From: Chrysomallon squamiferum
Taxonomy: Eukaryota > Mollusca > Gastropoda > Neomphalida > Peltospiridae
Length of the DNA: 60,000 bases
Direction of reading: 5' to 3'
Assembly (NCBI GenBank): GCA_012295275.1
Contig: CM022677.1
Span: forward strand, 14,429,332 to 14,489,331
In this document: one piece after another, positions 24,107 to 40,436 of the stretch
Layout: every line of letters begins with the position of its first letter
Position numbering within the stretch: the first letter of the stretch is position 1
Notes under the pieces: model-generated
What the model was told of the DNA's origin: nothing
The model's input: only the letters and a program-made list of their open reading frames with translations
Database searches by the model: none
Made by a program: the position numbers and the translations under genes

Positions 24107-24678
24107 TTCTTCCATGTCTGAAGAGAACATTTTAAAAAGTATGTCAGTCAAAATAAAAAGAAAAAAATGAAGTAGAATAGTTGAGTACGCTTCGAACACT
24201 CATCCAAAAAGAAAAACTATAAGTTGTATTAGCTGTTAATGATAAATTTACAGTAAGAGTACTACATTGATATTATACACAATAATTATATTTTACAGAC
24301 AGACAGACATATAGATATATAGGTGAATATCAAGAAACAATGTAAAATAGATTTAAAATTTAAATAAAATAATGACAGAAGAATTTAATTTTTATCATAC
24401 AAATGTTTTATTTTAGTTTTATTTTGATTACACTGGATGTATATATATATATATTTCTTGAAATAAACTACAAACTAACAGAATAGTTTACATGGAGAGA
24501 GAGAAATTACTTATATATTTAATAAAAAAGATGAAATTAAACAAAGTAACTGAATTAATTGCTTAATTAACTAAATTAATAAGTAAATCAATAATATAAC
24601 TAATTATCCTTTTATCAATTCATGTAAAGAAAGATGTCTATGGACTTTCAACTTCAAAACAGTTAAAGTGAAACTAAC
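24103..24678. other. 3' flank of the RING/propeller gene
   Basis: A/T-rich. On the minus strand, AATAAA-type signals occur downstream of the stop codon at 24679, for example around 24405-24420, and could serve as polyadenylation signals. Nothing else recognised. Confidence 0.4.
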
Positions 24679-26042
24679 TTAGCAGACAGTTTGAAGTTTA
24701 CTTTTACACCATGTAAATATGTTTATTTCTCCGCTGAAGCGCTCTCCCACGTACAATTTGTTGTCATCACAACAGACAGACAAAGGTGTGGACAGTCCAT
24801 CCTGGCGTGTGAGGATGTCACGTGTAATGTTACCACCTCGTGAGAACTGAACAACACAATTTCTATCAAAATCACAAACAAAAATATTTCCCTCCCTGTC
24901 ACATGTAACACCTGTCAAGCCTTTCAGTCTGTCTGAATCACGTGACTCCCACTTGACGTCACCTGATGACGTCACACAAACTAAACTGTTTCCTTTTGAC
25001 ACAACAATCAGACACTGATCATGAACTGTGAGACACGACGGTCTGGGGATCAAATCGGTTGAGATAGAATTAATGAGCTGACCACTGTCTGTCAGTATGT
25101 CCAAGCACTGATTATACCCAGTGACCGCGAGACGGTTGCCAGGTAACACATCGATAAACTGATACTTTTTAACAGTTTTAACTGTTTTTACCAGTTTGAA
25201 GTTTTTCAAATTTAAAAACAATATTTTACTTTCATTTGGCAGAGCAACAACAACAACAACATCATCCCGCTGATCACGTGCTTCAGCAAGACCGACTGGT
25301 TCAGAGGAAGTTTTGTATCTTTTTATCAGTGATTTTCTTTCTAAACAAAAACATTTTACACATTCACTGAAACAATCACTAACAACAATTTTACTGTTGT
25401 CTGCACCTGACACCAGCAGGGAAACCAGAAACGGCTTGAATTCATCGTCTTGTGTTTTTGTGTTAATGGTGTCTGTGTGTTTGAGAGTGTCTGTCACTCT
25501 GTCTATCTGTGTGTCTGTTTGGATATTTGTGGATATTTCTGCAATGTGGACTGACATTTCTGCCTTTTTGTCAGATTTTATCAGATTTATTTTAAACTTT
25601 GCTTTTTCTATTCGGGAACGAGACTTAGACAGAAACTCGGAAGTTGTGTACTGAAGTTTAATGAATTTTAAAATGTTAATTTTTACATCTGACTCTGATT
25701 TTCTTGTCAGCAAATCTTCCCCCAATCTTATCATTTTTTTGTTTTCCTCAATCAGATGTTTGTGTTCATTGAATAATTTGTCTATTTCTGAGTTTACAAA
25801 GTTCTGAGATTTTTCTATTTCTCTTATTAACCTGTCTTGTTCTTTGTCGACTGCGGCAGTAAAATCTGTGATTAGTGTGTTACCAATCATTCTGACCTCT
25901 TCTGTAGTGTCCACGACGTTGATGTCGACGGCTTGGCGAAGTTGCTCGATCATATCATCCATCTCTGTCTCAAGAATTTCTTTAAAGGTTTTGAGACTTT
26001 CAGAAACAGAACTCAGAAGTGACATGTGATCTCCCTTTTTAG
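24679..26042 (-). CDS. RING/coiled-coil/NHL-type protein, exon with coiled coil and beta-propeller
   Basis: This is the second coding exon of a two-exon TRIM-like gene. The acceptor (ATTTATTTCAG) is at 26043-26045, and the exon starts in phase 1, exactly matching the RING exon at 26345-26629. It adds about 454 residues. The first 200 or so are strongly helical (SESLKTFKEILETEMDDMIE and onward), a coiled coil likely to drive oligomerisation. The last 230 or so form a beta-propeller of NHL type: LTGVTCDREGNIFVCDFDRN and the following repeat PLSVCCDDNKLYVGER are typical blades. Such proteins are usually cytosolic E3 ubiquitin ligases with the propeller as substrate- or RNA-binding part. The first 20 residues of the longer open frame are translated AAAT repeat and not part of the protein. 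Confidence 0.85.
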
Positions 26043-26048
26043 CTGAAA

Positions 26049-26099
<51 letters not shown>
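26043..26099. repeat. (AAAT)n microsatellite at the intron acceptor
   Basis: About 14 AAAT units immediately upstream of the acceptor of the coiled-coil exon (TTTATTTATTTCAG on the minus strand), effectively forming its polypyrimidine tract. Confidence 0.9.
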
Positions 26100-26100
<1 letters not shown>

Positions 26101-26344
26101 CAATCAGTCAGTTAATTAATTAACTAGAACTACTATTATTAATTAAGATATGCCTACAATGTGAAGTTTTAGAATTTATGTTATCAACTACTTTAAAAAT
26201 CTGAGTAGAAAAATGACATAAATAAAGTTTCCTCTATTTCTTTAGGTTGTGATGATCAATATACGGCATACATATTTTTAGCTAAACAATCACTAAATGG
26301 TTAATACATATTTTTAGTTAATAAACACAACACTGCTGACTCAC

Positions 26345-26629
26345 AAAACTGTGATTGTAGCCGATCATTAGCGGCGTCCTGTAGTGAAAGGTTTATAGGG
26401 AATTGATCTGCCCATGTATTCACAGGTTTCGAGCTGTCTGGGATGTGGACATTCTGCCTGCAGAACGGGCAGGTGATTTGTATGTCGTTGTTGTCGTAAT
26501 TATGACTTATAAAGTCCTGCAGGCATCTGCTGCACAACGAATGTCCGCAGTTTATTCGCGGCTTCTTGAAAAGTTCCGTACAAATGCAGCACGAAAGATT
26601 GTCATCGGAGTTAGCTGCTGTTGCCATAT
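26345..26629 (-). CDS. RING/coiled-coil/NHL-type protein, RING exon
   Basis: This is the first coding exon. The acceptor ATTCACAG is followed by AT and the start codon at 26627. It encodes 94 residues plus one base and ends at a TTTT/GTGAGT donor, so it joins the 26042-24679 exon in frame for a protein of about 548 residues. A C3HC4 RING spans residues 13-56: C13, C16, C27, H29, C32, C35, C53 and C56, all present. RING domains of this class recruit ubiquitin-charged E2 enzymes. No B-box zinc finger is seen between the RING and the coiled coil, unlike classical TRIM proteins. All zinc ligands and the joined frame are intact, so the gene is probably functional. Confidence 0.87.
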
Positions 26630-26632
26630 CTG

Positions 26633-26635
<3 letters not shown>

Positions 26636-26694
<59 letters not shown>
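26636..26694. repeat. (AAT)n microsatellite next to a splice acceptor
   Basis: About 19 AAT units (ATT on the gene strand) just upstream of the acceptor of the RING exon. Confidence 0.95.
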
Positions 26695-26696
<2 letters not shown>

Positions 26697-26699
26697 TTT

Positions 26700-28168
<1,469 letters not shown>

Positions 28169-28204
28169 ATTAAATGCAACTTTCATAAAATAAAATGGAG
28201 TTCT

Positions 28205-28330
28205 TACTTGGATGGATGTTTTCTAGCAAGGCGATGACAACGAAGCTGTGTTGCCGTGGAAACCAGGTTTCAGTTCTATGAGACAAACAAAGAAATACGT
28301 GGTCTAATATACCCGCTTGAAGTGAACTTG
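28205..28330 (-). promoter_or_regulatory. Possible 5' non-coding exon and promoter of the RING/propeller gene
   Basis: This segment is richer in G+C than its surroundings. On the minus strand it ends in CCAA/GTAAGA, a usable donor, and the next acceptor on that strand is that of the RING exon. It contains GGTTTCCACGGCAACACAGC, a compact inverted motif resembling an RFX-type X-box (GTTNCC...GGNAAC). Inference only. Confidence 0.3.
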
Positions 28331-29376
28331 GACCATCTCGTGATGGAGATAAAACTCAGGTGAGGTATGACATTTTCAAACCATTGCCTTATTTAGTAAA
28401 CTGATAATTACTTCAATTAAAAAGATTACTCATCAACACAAGACTTTTATCTTTTCTCTTTAACATGAGACAAAACAGCAGGTCCGGGTTTGTTTAAATA
28501 ACGGTGGGGTGTTTATATATTTTACTCATCAGAACTACTGTTACCTGTCATATTACAGCTACTACAACATTTTTTGTAACTTTCTCACTCCTTTACTACT
28601 ACAACTGCTACTACTACTACTACTGTAACTATTACAATAACAACTGCTATTTCTAATCTTGTAATTCAGATTTCTTTACGATCACATTTTTTAATATTAA
28701 CAATATCATTTGTTTGCTCTGCTTATATTTAGATATGTATGTTCAACTCGTGTATAATTAATTTATTACTAAAACATGTGTCAGTGATAACATGACTTAC
28801 TGTCTTACTGACTTACTAACTTTCTGACAAAACAGTGATTTAATAAGAGTACAGACAGGATAGCAGTCAAACACACCCACACAAATGCACACACATACAT
28901 ACATAGAGACACACAGACACACAGACACAAAGGCAGACATCTTATTAATATAATATAAAAATATATTCAAACACTAAGACTATTACTACTACTGCTATAA
29001 CTACTACTGTTATACCACTACTAATATTAATACAAATGCTAATGTTGTGGTTGTATGTAAAAACTAAATTGTTCTGTAAATTTTAATTTCATTGAGATAA
29101 AATTGTAAATCGTCTGAAATTGCCAAAGTCATATTTTTAATGTAATAAAATTTAGTTCCATTTTAATTAACTATATTATAATATTGTAAATTCGATTATT
29201 TCTACGATCACAGTTTGAACTATTTGTTATCTGTGCTCAGTTTGTTATCTTGTTATTAAAACACGAGTGAGCGAAACAAGACCTACTAATCTGTTTTGTC
29301 AAGACTAAAGTTCTCTGCGTTATCTCACCTTTCTTATCTGATGATGAACAAATTTGCTTTAGTACAAAGTCAGCTT

Positions 29377-29378
<2 letters not shown>

Positions 29379-29457
<79 letters not shown>
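29379..29457. repeat. (GA)n microsatellite
   Basis: About 38 GA units ending one copy of the local duplication. Confidence 0.95.
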
Positions 29458-29462
<5 letters not shown>

Positions 29463-30847
29463 AAAGTTTAAATAAATAACAGATACCCTTACATGAGCGC
29501 GCGCTCACACAGAAATAAATAAATAAATAATAGTAGAACGCATGACATTTATATTACCAACAGATTTAATGTCAAATTTAATTTTCTTATTATTTATTTA
29601 TTTATTTATTCATTTTATTTTATTTTATTATGTGTTTCTCTGTCATTAAATGTTGACAAATAATTACAATTTGTGTCACGTATGTATAAAAAAAACCGTA
29701 AATAAATCAATGTTAGAAAATGTATTACTTCTTTATTACTTCTGTTTTTATTATTACTCCTATTGTTGTTGTTATTATTATTATTAGTAGTATTATTAGT
29801 TCTCAACAGTCGATCTGCTTTTAAACAAAATATATATCTATGTCTATTTATTTATTTGTTTTCATTTTCTAAGGTAAATTAGAATCATAAGCTGCAAACG
29901 ACGTTTTTTTCACTTCGGGTCAAACATATATCTTGACAGCGATTTACTTTACTGAACCTAAGAATTCATATTAAATCAAATACACAATATATTTTTTTTT
30001 CTTGCATGTATACATATATGTATATGTATGTTTTTTGTGTGTGTCATTTTAATATGAATTCGTACACATACACACATACACATGCATATGTTTGTATGTA
30101 TTGCTGTATATATGTATGCATGTATACATATGTGCGCGTGCGTGTGTGTGTTTGTGTGTGTGTGTTGTAGTCAAGCAGCCGTTATCTCTTCCCCCTCTTC
30201 CAGATTCTAGAATTATTACACACTGCGAAAACATCAAGAACATACTTGAATGTTACTGTTTATAAGAAAACGTAATATTCGTGTCTATATGGCTTATGCG
30301 ACAACAGAAAATAATCAGAATGTCTAATATTAAAATTTCCATCTTGTAACTAATTTTCTGACAATTCAGTGATTTAATAAGAGTACAGACCTGATATCAA
30401 ATATTTCTCTCTCCAACAACCTGCTGACCGCGTGACTGACACAGATAAAACACTTCTTAAAATAAATCTTCTTTAATCTTTGTTGTATTCAAGATAACAC
30501 TAGGTACAGAGGAAAAACTTGGTTTAATCGTTTAATGTAATTTAAAATATTTGAAATAAAATTCATGTGATGATAATAATAATAATAATTCCTTTATGAT
30601 AAAATTGTTCTATGTTTGATATTGTCAATGTCCTGTGTTTCATCTATTTAAATTGCTTTGCTTATGAATAACTGGATTCTGTACTGAAAGTTGAAATACT
30701 ACTAAGACCCGTGTCTCAAATTTTTATCATCTCTGTTCAGCTTGTTACTGAAACACGTGTTAGCTATAACATGACCTACTAATCTGTTTTCTCAAGACTA
30801 AAGTTTATTAACTATAGATAAACATTATTTTAGTACAAATTCAACTT

Positions 30848-30852
<5 letters not shown>

Positions 30853-30922
<70 letters not shown>
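30853..30922. repeat. (GA)n microsatellite
   Basis: About 35 GA units ending the second copy of the local duplication. (AAAT)n follows at 31086-31117. Confidence 0.95.
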
Positions 30923-30924
<2 letters not shown>

Positions 30925-31284
30925 TACAAGTTTTTAATAAAAAAAAAACATTTACTCGCCCGCATAGAAAAGATAAATAAGTAAACAAATGAAAAAAACA
31001 AAAATTAAGACTAAATAAATGAACATATTAATAAACAGCAAATCAAAAATAAACAAATAAACAAATACATAAATAAAAAAGTTAACAAATAAATAAATAA
31101 ATAAATAAATAAATAAATACCAACAACAATAATAAACACAGTAAGAAAAGCAGAAGTGGCAAGACCTCTGCCAAAAATAATAAAAGTACTGAATGACGTT
31201 AACTACCTAATTAAACTGAAAACACGTTATCAGTTTTATGATCAGAGTTAGTATTAGAATTACACGTAACGACTCCGTTAGTGT

Positions 31285-31610
31285 TGGGAATAGAGTCTGG
31301 GTTAGGGTTAAGTTATGGTAAGGGTTAAGTTATGGTAAGGGTTAAGTTATGGTAAGGGTTAAATTATGGTAAGGGTTACGGTGATGTTTATTTAAAGTTT
31401 ATTATCAGTGTTACGACAATGTGCAAAATAATTTTAGGGTCACCATTAGGAGGAGCGTTAAGGTAAGAATCCACGTTGTGGACTTAGGCGGGAATAGGTT
31501 TAGAATTTGAGTAGGTTAGGGTTAGGTTAGGTTAGGGCTAGGCTAGATTAGGTTAGAGGTAAGATTAGGGTCATTGTTTGGGTTAGGCTTAGGATTACGG
31601 TGGTGTGGAA
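31285..31610 (+). repeat. Degenerate telomere-like repeats
   Basis: AGGGTTAAGTTATGGTAAGG repeats with a 17-bp period at about 31305-31375. Then GTTAGGGTTAGGTTAGGTTA and variants follow at about 31524-31590. These are G-rich on one strand and contain TTAGGG and TTAGG units, the kind of repeat used at many animal telomeres. The array is short and impure, so it is an interstitial telomere-like tract or a GGTTA-type satellite, not a chromosome end. Confidence 0.7.
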
Positions 31611-31949
31611 AATAGTTTTACACTCAGAGTTAACAAATTCTCTTTGTATAAACAAAATGAAGGTTAGGATGATATTAAAATTTAGCGTCATTTGCTGTAT
31701 TCAATTGTTACCATCATAAACCTGTTTTTAATTGTCACATTTTCCCAAAAAAATCCTTCTAATAAAAATGGTTTAAATGTTTATGATAACAAAAATTATT
31801 ATCGATTTTCTTTTAACAGTTATCTAATATCAAAGAAAACTTAATTTTTTATCACGTTAAATTTCAGAAACAATGGTAAGATGGTCTCTTCTTTATGAAA
31901 CCGGAAAGTATAATCAGAAATATGGAGGACCTTCTATAGTAATATTAAT

Positions 31950-35059
<3,110 letters not shown>

Positions 35060-35060
<1 letters not shown>

Positions 35061-36714
35061 GATTAACTGGTATATATTGGTTATCATATTTTAAAATATG
35101 GTTTATTTGAAAGGCCCTCTGTATTTCTCAACAACAAAAATATGTATATAAATAAATAAATATATAAATAAATAAATAAATACATGTATAGTTTTATATA
35201 AAATTTGTTTTAGAGAGCCATGAAAAGATATTATCAGTAGTAAACAATTAAAAAAAGAAGCATTAAGCTTATCCAGCAGTGCAGTTTATAAAGCAAAATG
35301 TAGAATCAGGACAAATAATGATATTATATATTTATTTCGAATTCTTCACCTTTTCCTGTATTTTTGTATTTAACAGTGTCTTCGCCTCGGGAACTTCTTT
35401 TACATGGTAGACTGTAAAATAGATGACATAATCGAGATGCACAAAGATATAGATAGAACAATAATAATAATAACTAGTTTGGACTGTTCATAGAGAGAAA
35501 TTGTTAAAACTAGAATTTATGGATTGATAGAGAAACACATGGACAGATGTGGGTATACGTATTGGCTGTCAGAAAAAGAAAATGGGTATATATATATATA
35601 CACACACACAAGTTGTGTGAGTATTTGTGTGTACTGACGGAAATTAGAATTTTTGTATGTGTTATGTGAGGCATGGGTACGTAGGAGAAATCGATGGAGA
35701 CATAGAGAGAGACAGATGTGAATGTGAAAGGATGAGTTGGTACGTACATGTTATCTGTGAGAAAGAGTTAATGTGTTTGGTGTCAAATAACTTCTGTATG
35801 GCAAGGACAGTGTCCTTGTTTATGTATAAATAAATACAAATTCTAAGAGTTTTGATTGTTGTTGTCTTCTCAAAAAACCAAAGAAAAATTATATAAAAAT
35901 AGAGATAAAAAACAGAATTATTAATCGGATTATTTTAATGATTTATTCTTATATTATTGTCTTGATTTTGAATTGTTGTTATTAACATTAAAAGATATTT
36001 GTAGATAGCTGAAATTAATCAGATTAAAAAAATAATTTTAGCAAGTCTTTTTAAAAATAGATTTGGAGTAATTTTTAATTTAAAGAAATGAAAATGAAAT
36101 TATGTATGTCTATAATAATAAAAATAAAAATAAAAATACTACTACTAATAATAATAATAATGATAATAAAATTTAAAGAATTAAAAATTAATTTGCTTCA
36201 TTATGGCGTCATTATAACATTATCAAATAAATGTAAAATGTGTTCATAGTACAAAATCTTAAAGGCTTATGTCACTATAATTCATTATTAGAATTCATTG
36301 TTAAAAAAGTGGTGTTTAGTTTTGTCTTAAAATGTTATTGTAATTATATTTCTTATTTAACAAACTTCAGTTTGATTAGTAACATCATGCAGAGTGATCT
36401 TGACTGCTCAAAATCTATATGAAAAATTCACTGTTTTTATTCAAGGGACAAATCGAAAAAAGAGAAGTTTTTAGCAAAATAGAAATTTTACAATAATTAA
36501 TTAAGTAATAATAATAACGCAAATAAACAAACAAATAATGGAAATTGGCTCTTTATAAATTGTTGGAGTGAATGTATGGTACTATTGAAATATTTTGTTC
36601 TAAATCATTTTAAAGAATTAGCTAAATTCATCTAAATGTAGCTATTCAAATTTGGCTTGACACTGCTAAGGGATATAACTTTAACGTGTTTGTAAATATA
36701 CAAAAAAGACTGAG

Positions 36715-36761
<47 letters not shown>

Positions 36762-38904
36762 ATATATATAAATAATGATTATGTCAGATTATCTTTTGCA
36801 AGTTGATAACAAATACAGAAGATGTTGATCAATATATACATAATAAAAATAAAAACACACAAAGACTATTCTTTCTTTCTTTATTTTTGTTTTAAATTAT
36901 TTGAATGTGCCTTAACATTTTTAAGAAATTGAAAACATTTCAGAAATATTTTCCATTTTCATTATTGTTTTTAGATAAGATACAATGAGGTTGTATTTGC
37001 AAATGTCAGGATTTAAAACAGTTAAGAACAAATACTGTTTACTTCTTTTTTTTTAAATATTTGTACTGCCACCCATTTATGTAACATAACCTGGCTATAT
37101 TTTATTGTTAATCAAAAACTCCAAACATTGCTAAAAATATTTAAAATACTGAATTTGCATAATCTTACAATATCTCTTAGAATAAAAAATGAAAAATTGA
37201 ATCTGAAAGCTGGAGAAATATTTACTATAATTCTTAAAAGCAAAGACTGTTAGGGACTATTTGAATTACTTTGTTTGTTGTCATATGCATTTCTGAACTG
37301 TTTTACCAGATTGCCTTATGTCTGTATTAGGACCTATGCTACTGTTGCTTAAGTAAACAAGTTTCTTTCTCCAGATGATAACTTGTGCAGGGCAATTGCT
37401 AGTGATGTCTACCAATTACACTATAACAAAACATGAGGTGCTAGATTTTTGTACAAACAAACCAGCTTTAATTTCCATGCAGCTTGGAAATATATTAAAT
37501 ACCAAATTGTACTTTATTTTTTAAAGAGATTAATATTACTTTGTTTTCTTTTATTTATTTATTTATTAATTTATTTATATTTTTTTCCTAGTTTGTTAAT
37601 TGAATTAAAGAGAAAATACAGATTTATGAAACATTTATATAAAATTATCAGTATATAAAAATAAAATCATTAAAGAAGACAAACAGTGTAAATATTTAAA
37701 TTTAATTGTTAATTTAATCTGAAAAAATCCTGACAATTTTCTAGTAATTTCTCAGAAGAAAAAAGATAAATGCAGTTGAACACATTTGACTTAAGCATGA
37801 ATAAAAAATGAATTAGTACATTTAAATAGCTATATTGTTATTTCTAAAACTGATTAATAAACCCTGATATAATTAATAAGTAAAACCATTTTGAGAACAA
37901 TATAAAGTTAATGAAGAAATAAAATGTGGGAAGACAAAACAAAATATGTTACTGATCAATGAAAACATAATGTATATTATATACTATATCCTTTTACAGT
38001 CCTTCTCACGGATTTTGTTTTTTGTTTTAAAGAAAATCAAAACTGTTGATATTTTCTAGCTATCTATTATTATTTATAGTCCAGATAAGATGGAAACACT
38101 AAAAATAAAAAAGTAAAGTGCTGCAATCCATACAATAAGAAACACTGCTGACAGAAGCTTGGAATTTCCTACACAAACAGTTCTACAGATTTCCTAAAAT
38201 CACTCATCTAGATCCATTACTAAAATAACCATTAACGTAAATGAAATAACAATAAATCATTTCTTGATCATATTTCAGGCTCTGAATAAAACAAAGTTGA
38301 ACTTAAAAATACTGAAACATAAGTAAATCATACTGAAAACATTAAATTATCACTAAAAATGCTCTTTTATATATTACATGCAAATAGTAATAAATACAAA
38401 ATACAAAATAAAAGATTATACTTTAGCTATTAAAGTGCAGATCACTTAATAATTTAAAACAATATTATTTGCTTCACTATTATTTTGAGTAGATTAATCG
38501 CCATCAAACAACACATACAACTAATCTTCATGACATTCTTGTCATTTTAGGGGAAACACACATAAAATTCTAGGTGTGCACCGTGTACTTGATACAGGGC
38601 TGGGATACCTACTGCACTGGGGTAACAGAGATTTACAAAATAAAATACCAAAATGGCTTTTCTATTGTTTTTATCATCATAACACCCATTATTCATAAAT
38701 AAGGTCAACATCATCATAATAAATAAATAAATAATGTTGAAATTAAATGAACAATCTTGAATATTAGAAAACAAAATATATATGTATGCTGTAAGCAAAT
38801 GTGACATTTTTTAAAGTGAAGTGCAAAAGTAAAAATTAAAATAAATGTGTAAAGTTGATAAGTTGAGAAGTTGATAAGATGTCGCAAGTTCAACAGTAAC
38901 CCGA
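35060..38904. other. Gene-free AT-rich interval
   Basis: Simple repeats only: (AAAT)n near 35150-35180, ATA/CACA near 35585-35610, (GA)n at 36714-36758 and AAT near 36112-36165. The open frames here are short, biased and without domains. No exon, RNA gene or transposon end was recognised. Confidence 0.55.
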
Positions 38905-40162
38905 GTATTACGTGCACATCAAAGAGATATTCGATGTTATCAAACGTGCACACATTGACACTGGCCACAGTGGTTGCAATCAAATGGTAAAAGAGACAGA
39001 CAAGAAGTATGCCAATATTACCAGGGATTCTACTGAACTGTTTATGTCAATGTGCACTGACTGTCAGCGTAAACTGATGACAAAGGGTGTGGTTGTCTGA
39101 CCAATCTTGTCTAAAGAGTTGTCTGCTCAAGGTCAAGTAGATCTCATTGAATGCAATCGTTACCGCATAGTTCTGTCGAGTGGATTATGGTGTATCAGGA
39201 TCATCTTACAAAGTTTGTTGTTATCCGCCCACTGACATCAAAGCGAGCTGCTGAGGTTGCAAACCAACTCATGGACATATTTCTGCTATTCGGTGCACCA
39301 CATATATTACAACAGTTCCGAATTTACAGCTCAAATCATTTCTGATTTGAAGAGTTGTGGCCAGAGCTAGTTACAGTGCTTGATAAACTATGCCACACAC
39401 AGAGTCAAGGTTTTGTAGAACGAGTTAATTATGGCATTAAAGACAGGCTTGTTGCATGATGAGTGAGAATGATAGCGCTGATGCGTCTGTTGGTGTTAAA
39501 TTTGTTCAGTTTCACAAGCACTCGACTTTCAATGCTGGAATAAAACAGTCACCTTATGCAACTTATTTGGCAGGATTGGTTTGACTTCCTCGTCATTACC
39601 ATATGATGTTGACACTCAACCTCTACCAGAAATGACTGAACCTCTATCAGAAACAACTCAACCTCTATTAGAAACCACTGAACCTCTACCAGAAACAAAT
39701 CAACCTCTATCAGAAACAACTCAACCTATACCAGAAACAATCAACTTCTACCAGAAACAACTCAACCAATGAGCAGCATATACAAGAAAAGAAAGCTTGC
39801 AGTAGCCGCACAACAGAAACAAGCCGAGCTTGTTGTTAAGTCACGTGATTATGAAGAATGGTGCTGTTGGTGATAACGTAGCTGAGCCCATTCCGTCTGT
39901 TGATAGGGCATTTTTCTTGTATTCTGAAAGGGAAATATACCAGTTTGATTTATGTCCTCAGAGACTCCTGAGTGAATCTGACATTAACAGTGTGTCACTT
40001 CATCAAGCCAACAAAAAGCAGTCTCAACACGGTGGTCAGAGTTTCGTCAAGTGCAGTTGTAATGGATCTAAGAGATGTCGGAGTAAGAGATGTGCTTGTT
40101 TCAAAAATAATGTTTTGTGTAATAGCAGATGTCACAACAGTGTAAATTGTTTAAATAAATGA
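38905..40162 (+). pseudogene. KRBA2-like integrase-derived pseudogene
   Basis: Fragments in changing frames keep the expected order. First, an HHCC zinc-binding domain (HIDTGHSGCNQ, then CTDCQRK) at 38912-39080. Then an integrase core: an RxxVDLI-like start at about 39130, then IMVYQDHLTKFVVIRPLTSK, then LLFGAPHILQ, and QSQGFVERVNYGIKDRL at about 39400. Next comes a 24-bp coding repeat (ETTQPL/ETTEPL-type, 39610-39770), then VGDNVAEPIPSVDRA, and finally a cysteine-rich tail, CNGSKRCRSKRCACFKN and LCNSRCHNSVNC, at 40045-40160. This architecture is known from KRBA2-like and other transposon-derived invertebrate proteins. Several frameshifts and stops break it. The core lacks a clean SDNG box at about 39310, another sign of decay. 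Confidence 0.75.
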
Positions 40163-40436
40163 AGTATGTATTATGTGTCACCAATGTATTACACTGGTAA
40201 ATTGTTGTTACATGTAGTTGATTATTCAATACAGATAAAACATAGTTATTAGAAAAGACCCAAGAAATACCCTTTAGCCGAACGATTGAACATTTTATTC
40301 ATTTTGGCCAAATGACTAGAGGTCACAGGCATTTGACCAAATGACTGTTTTGACACATTGACTGTAACATGCAGGAAACTTCGATAATGTTTTTGTAAAC
40401 AAATACAGTTTTTGGAGAATTTGTTCTCGTAAACAT

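Larger units (their letters stand above)
28670..30922. repeat. Diverged tandem duplication with a period of about 1.5 kb
   Basis: GTGATTTAATAAGAGTACAG occurs at about 28836 and again at about 30369. GACCTACTAATCTGTTTT plus CAAGACTAAAGTT occurs at about 29280 and 30773. Each of the latter is followed by TTTAGTACAAA and a (GA)n run (29379-29457 and 30853-30922). A shorter related piece lies near 28680-28800. The repeats are well diverged. No coding region was recognised; the minus-strand frame at 29615-29806 is a repeat translation. Confidence 0.7.

Noticed and set aside
38905-40162. A retroviral or gypsy polymerase gene
   Set aside because: Only the integrase region is present, with a KRBA2-like C-terminal cysteine tail. 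No reverse transcriptase, protease or LTRs were seen.
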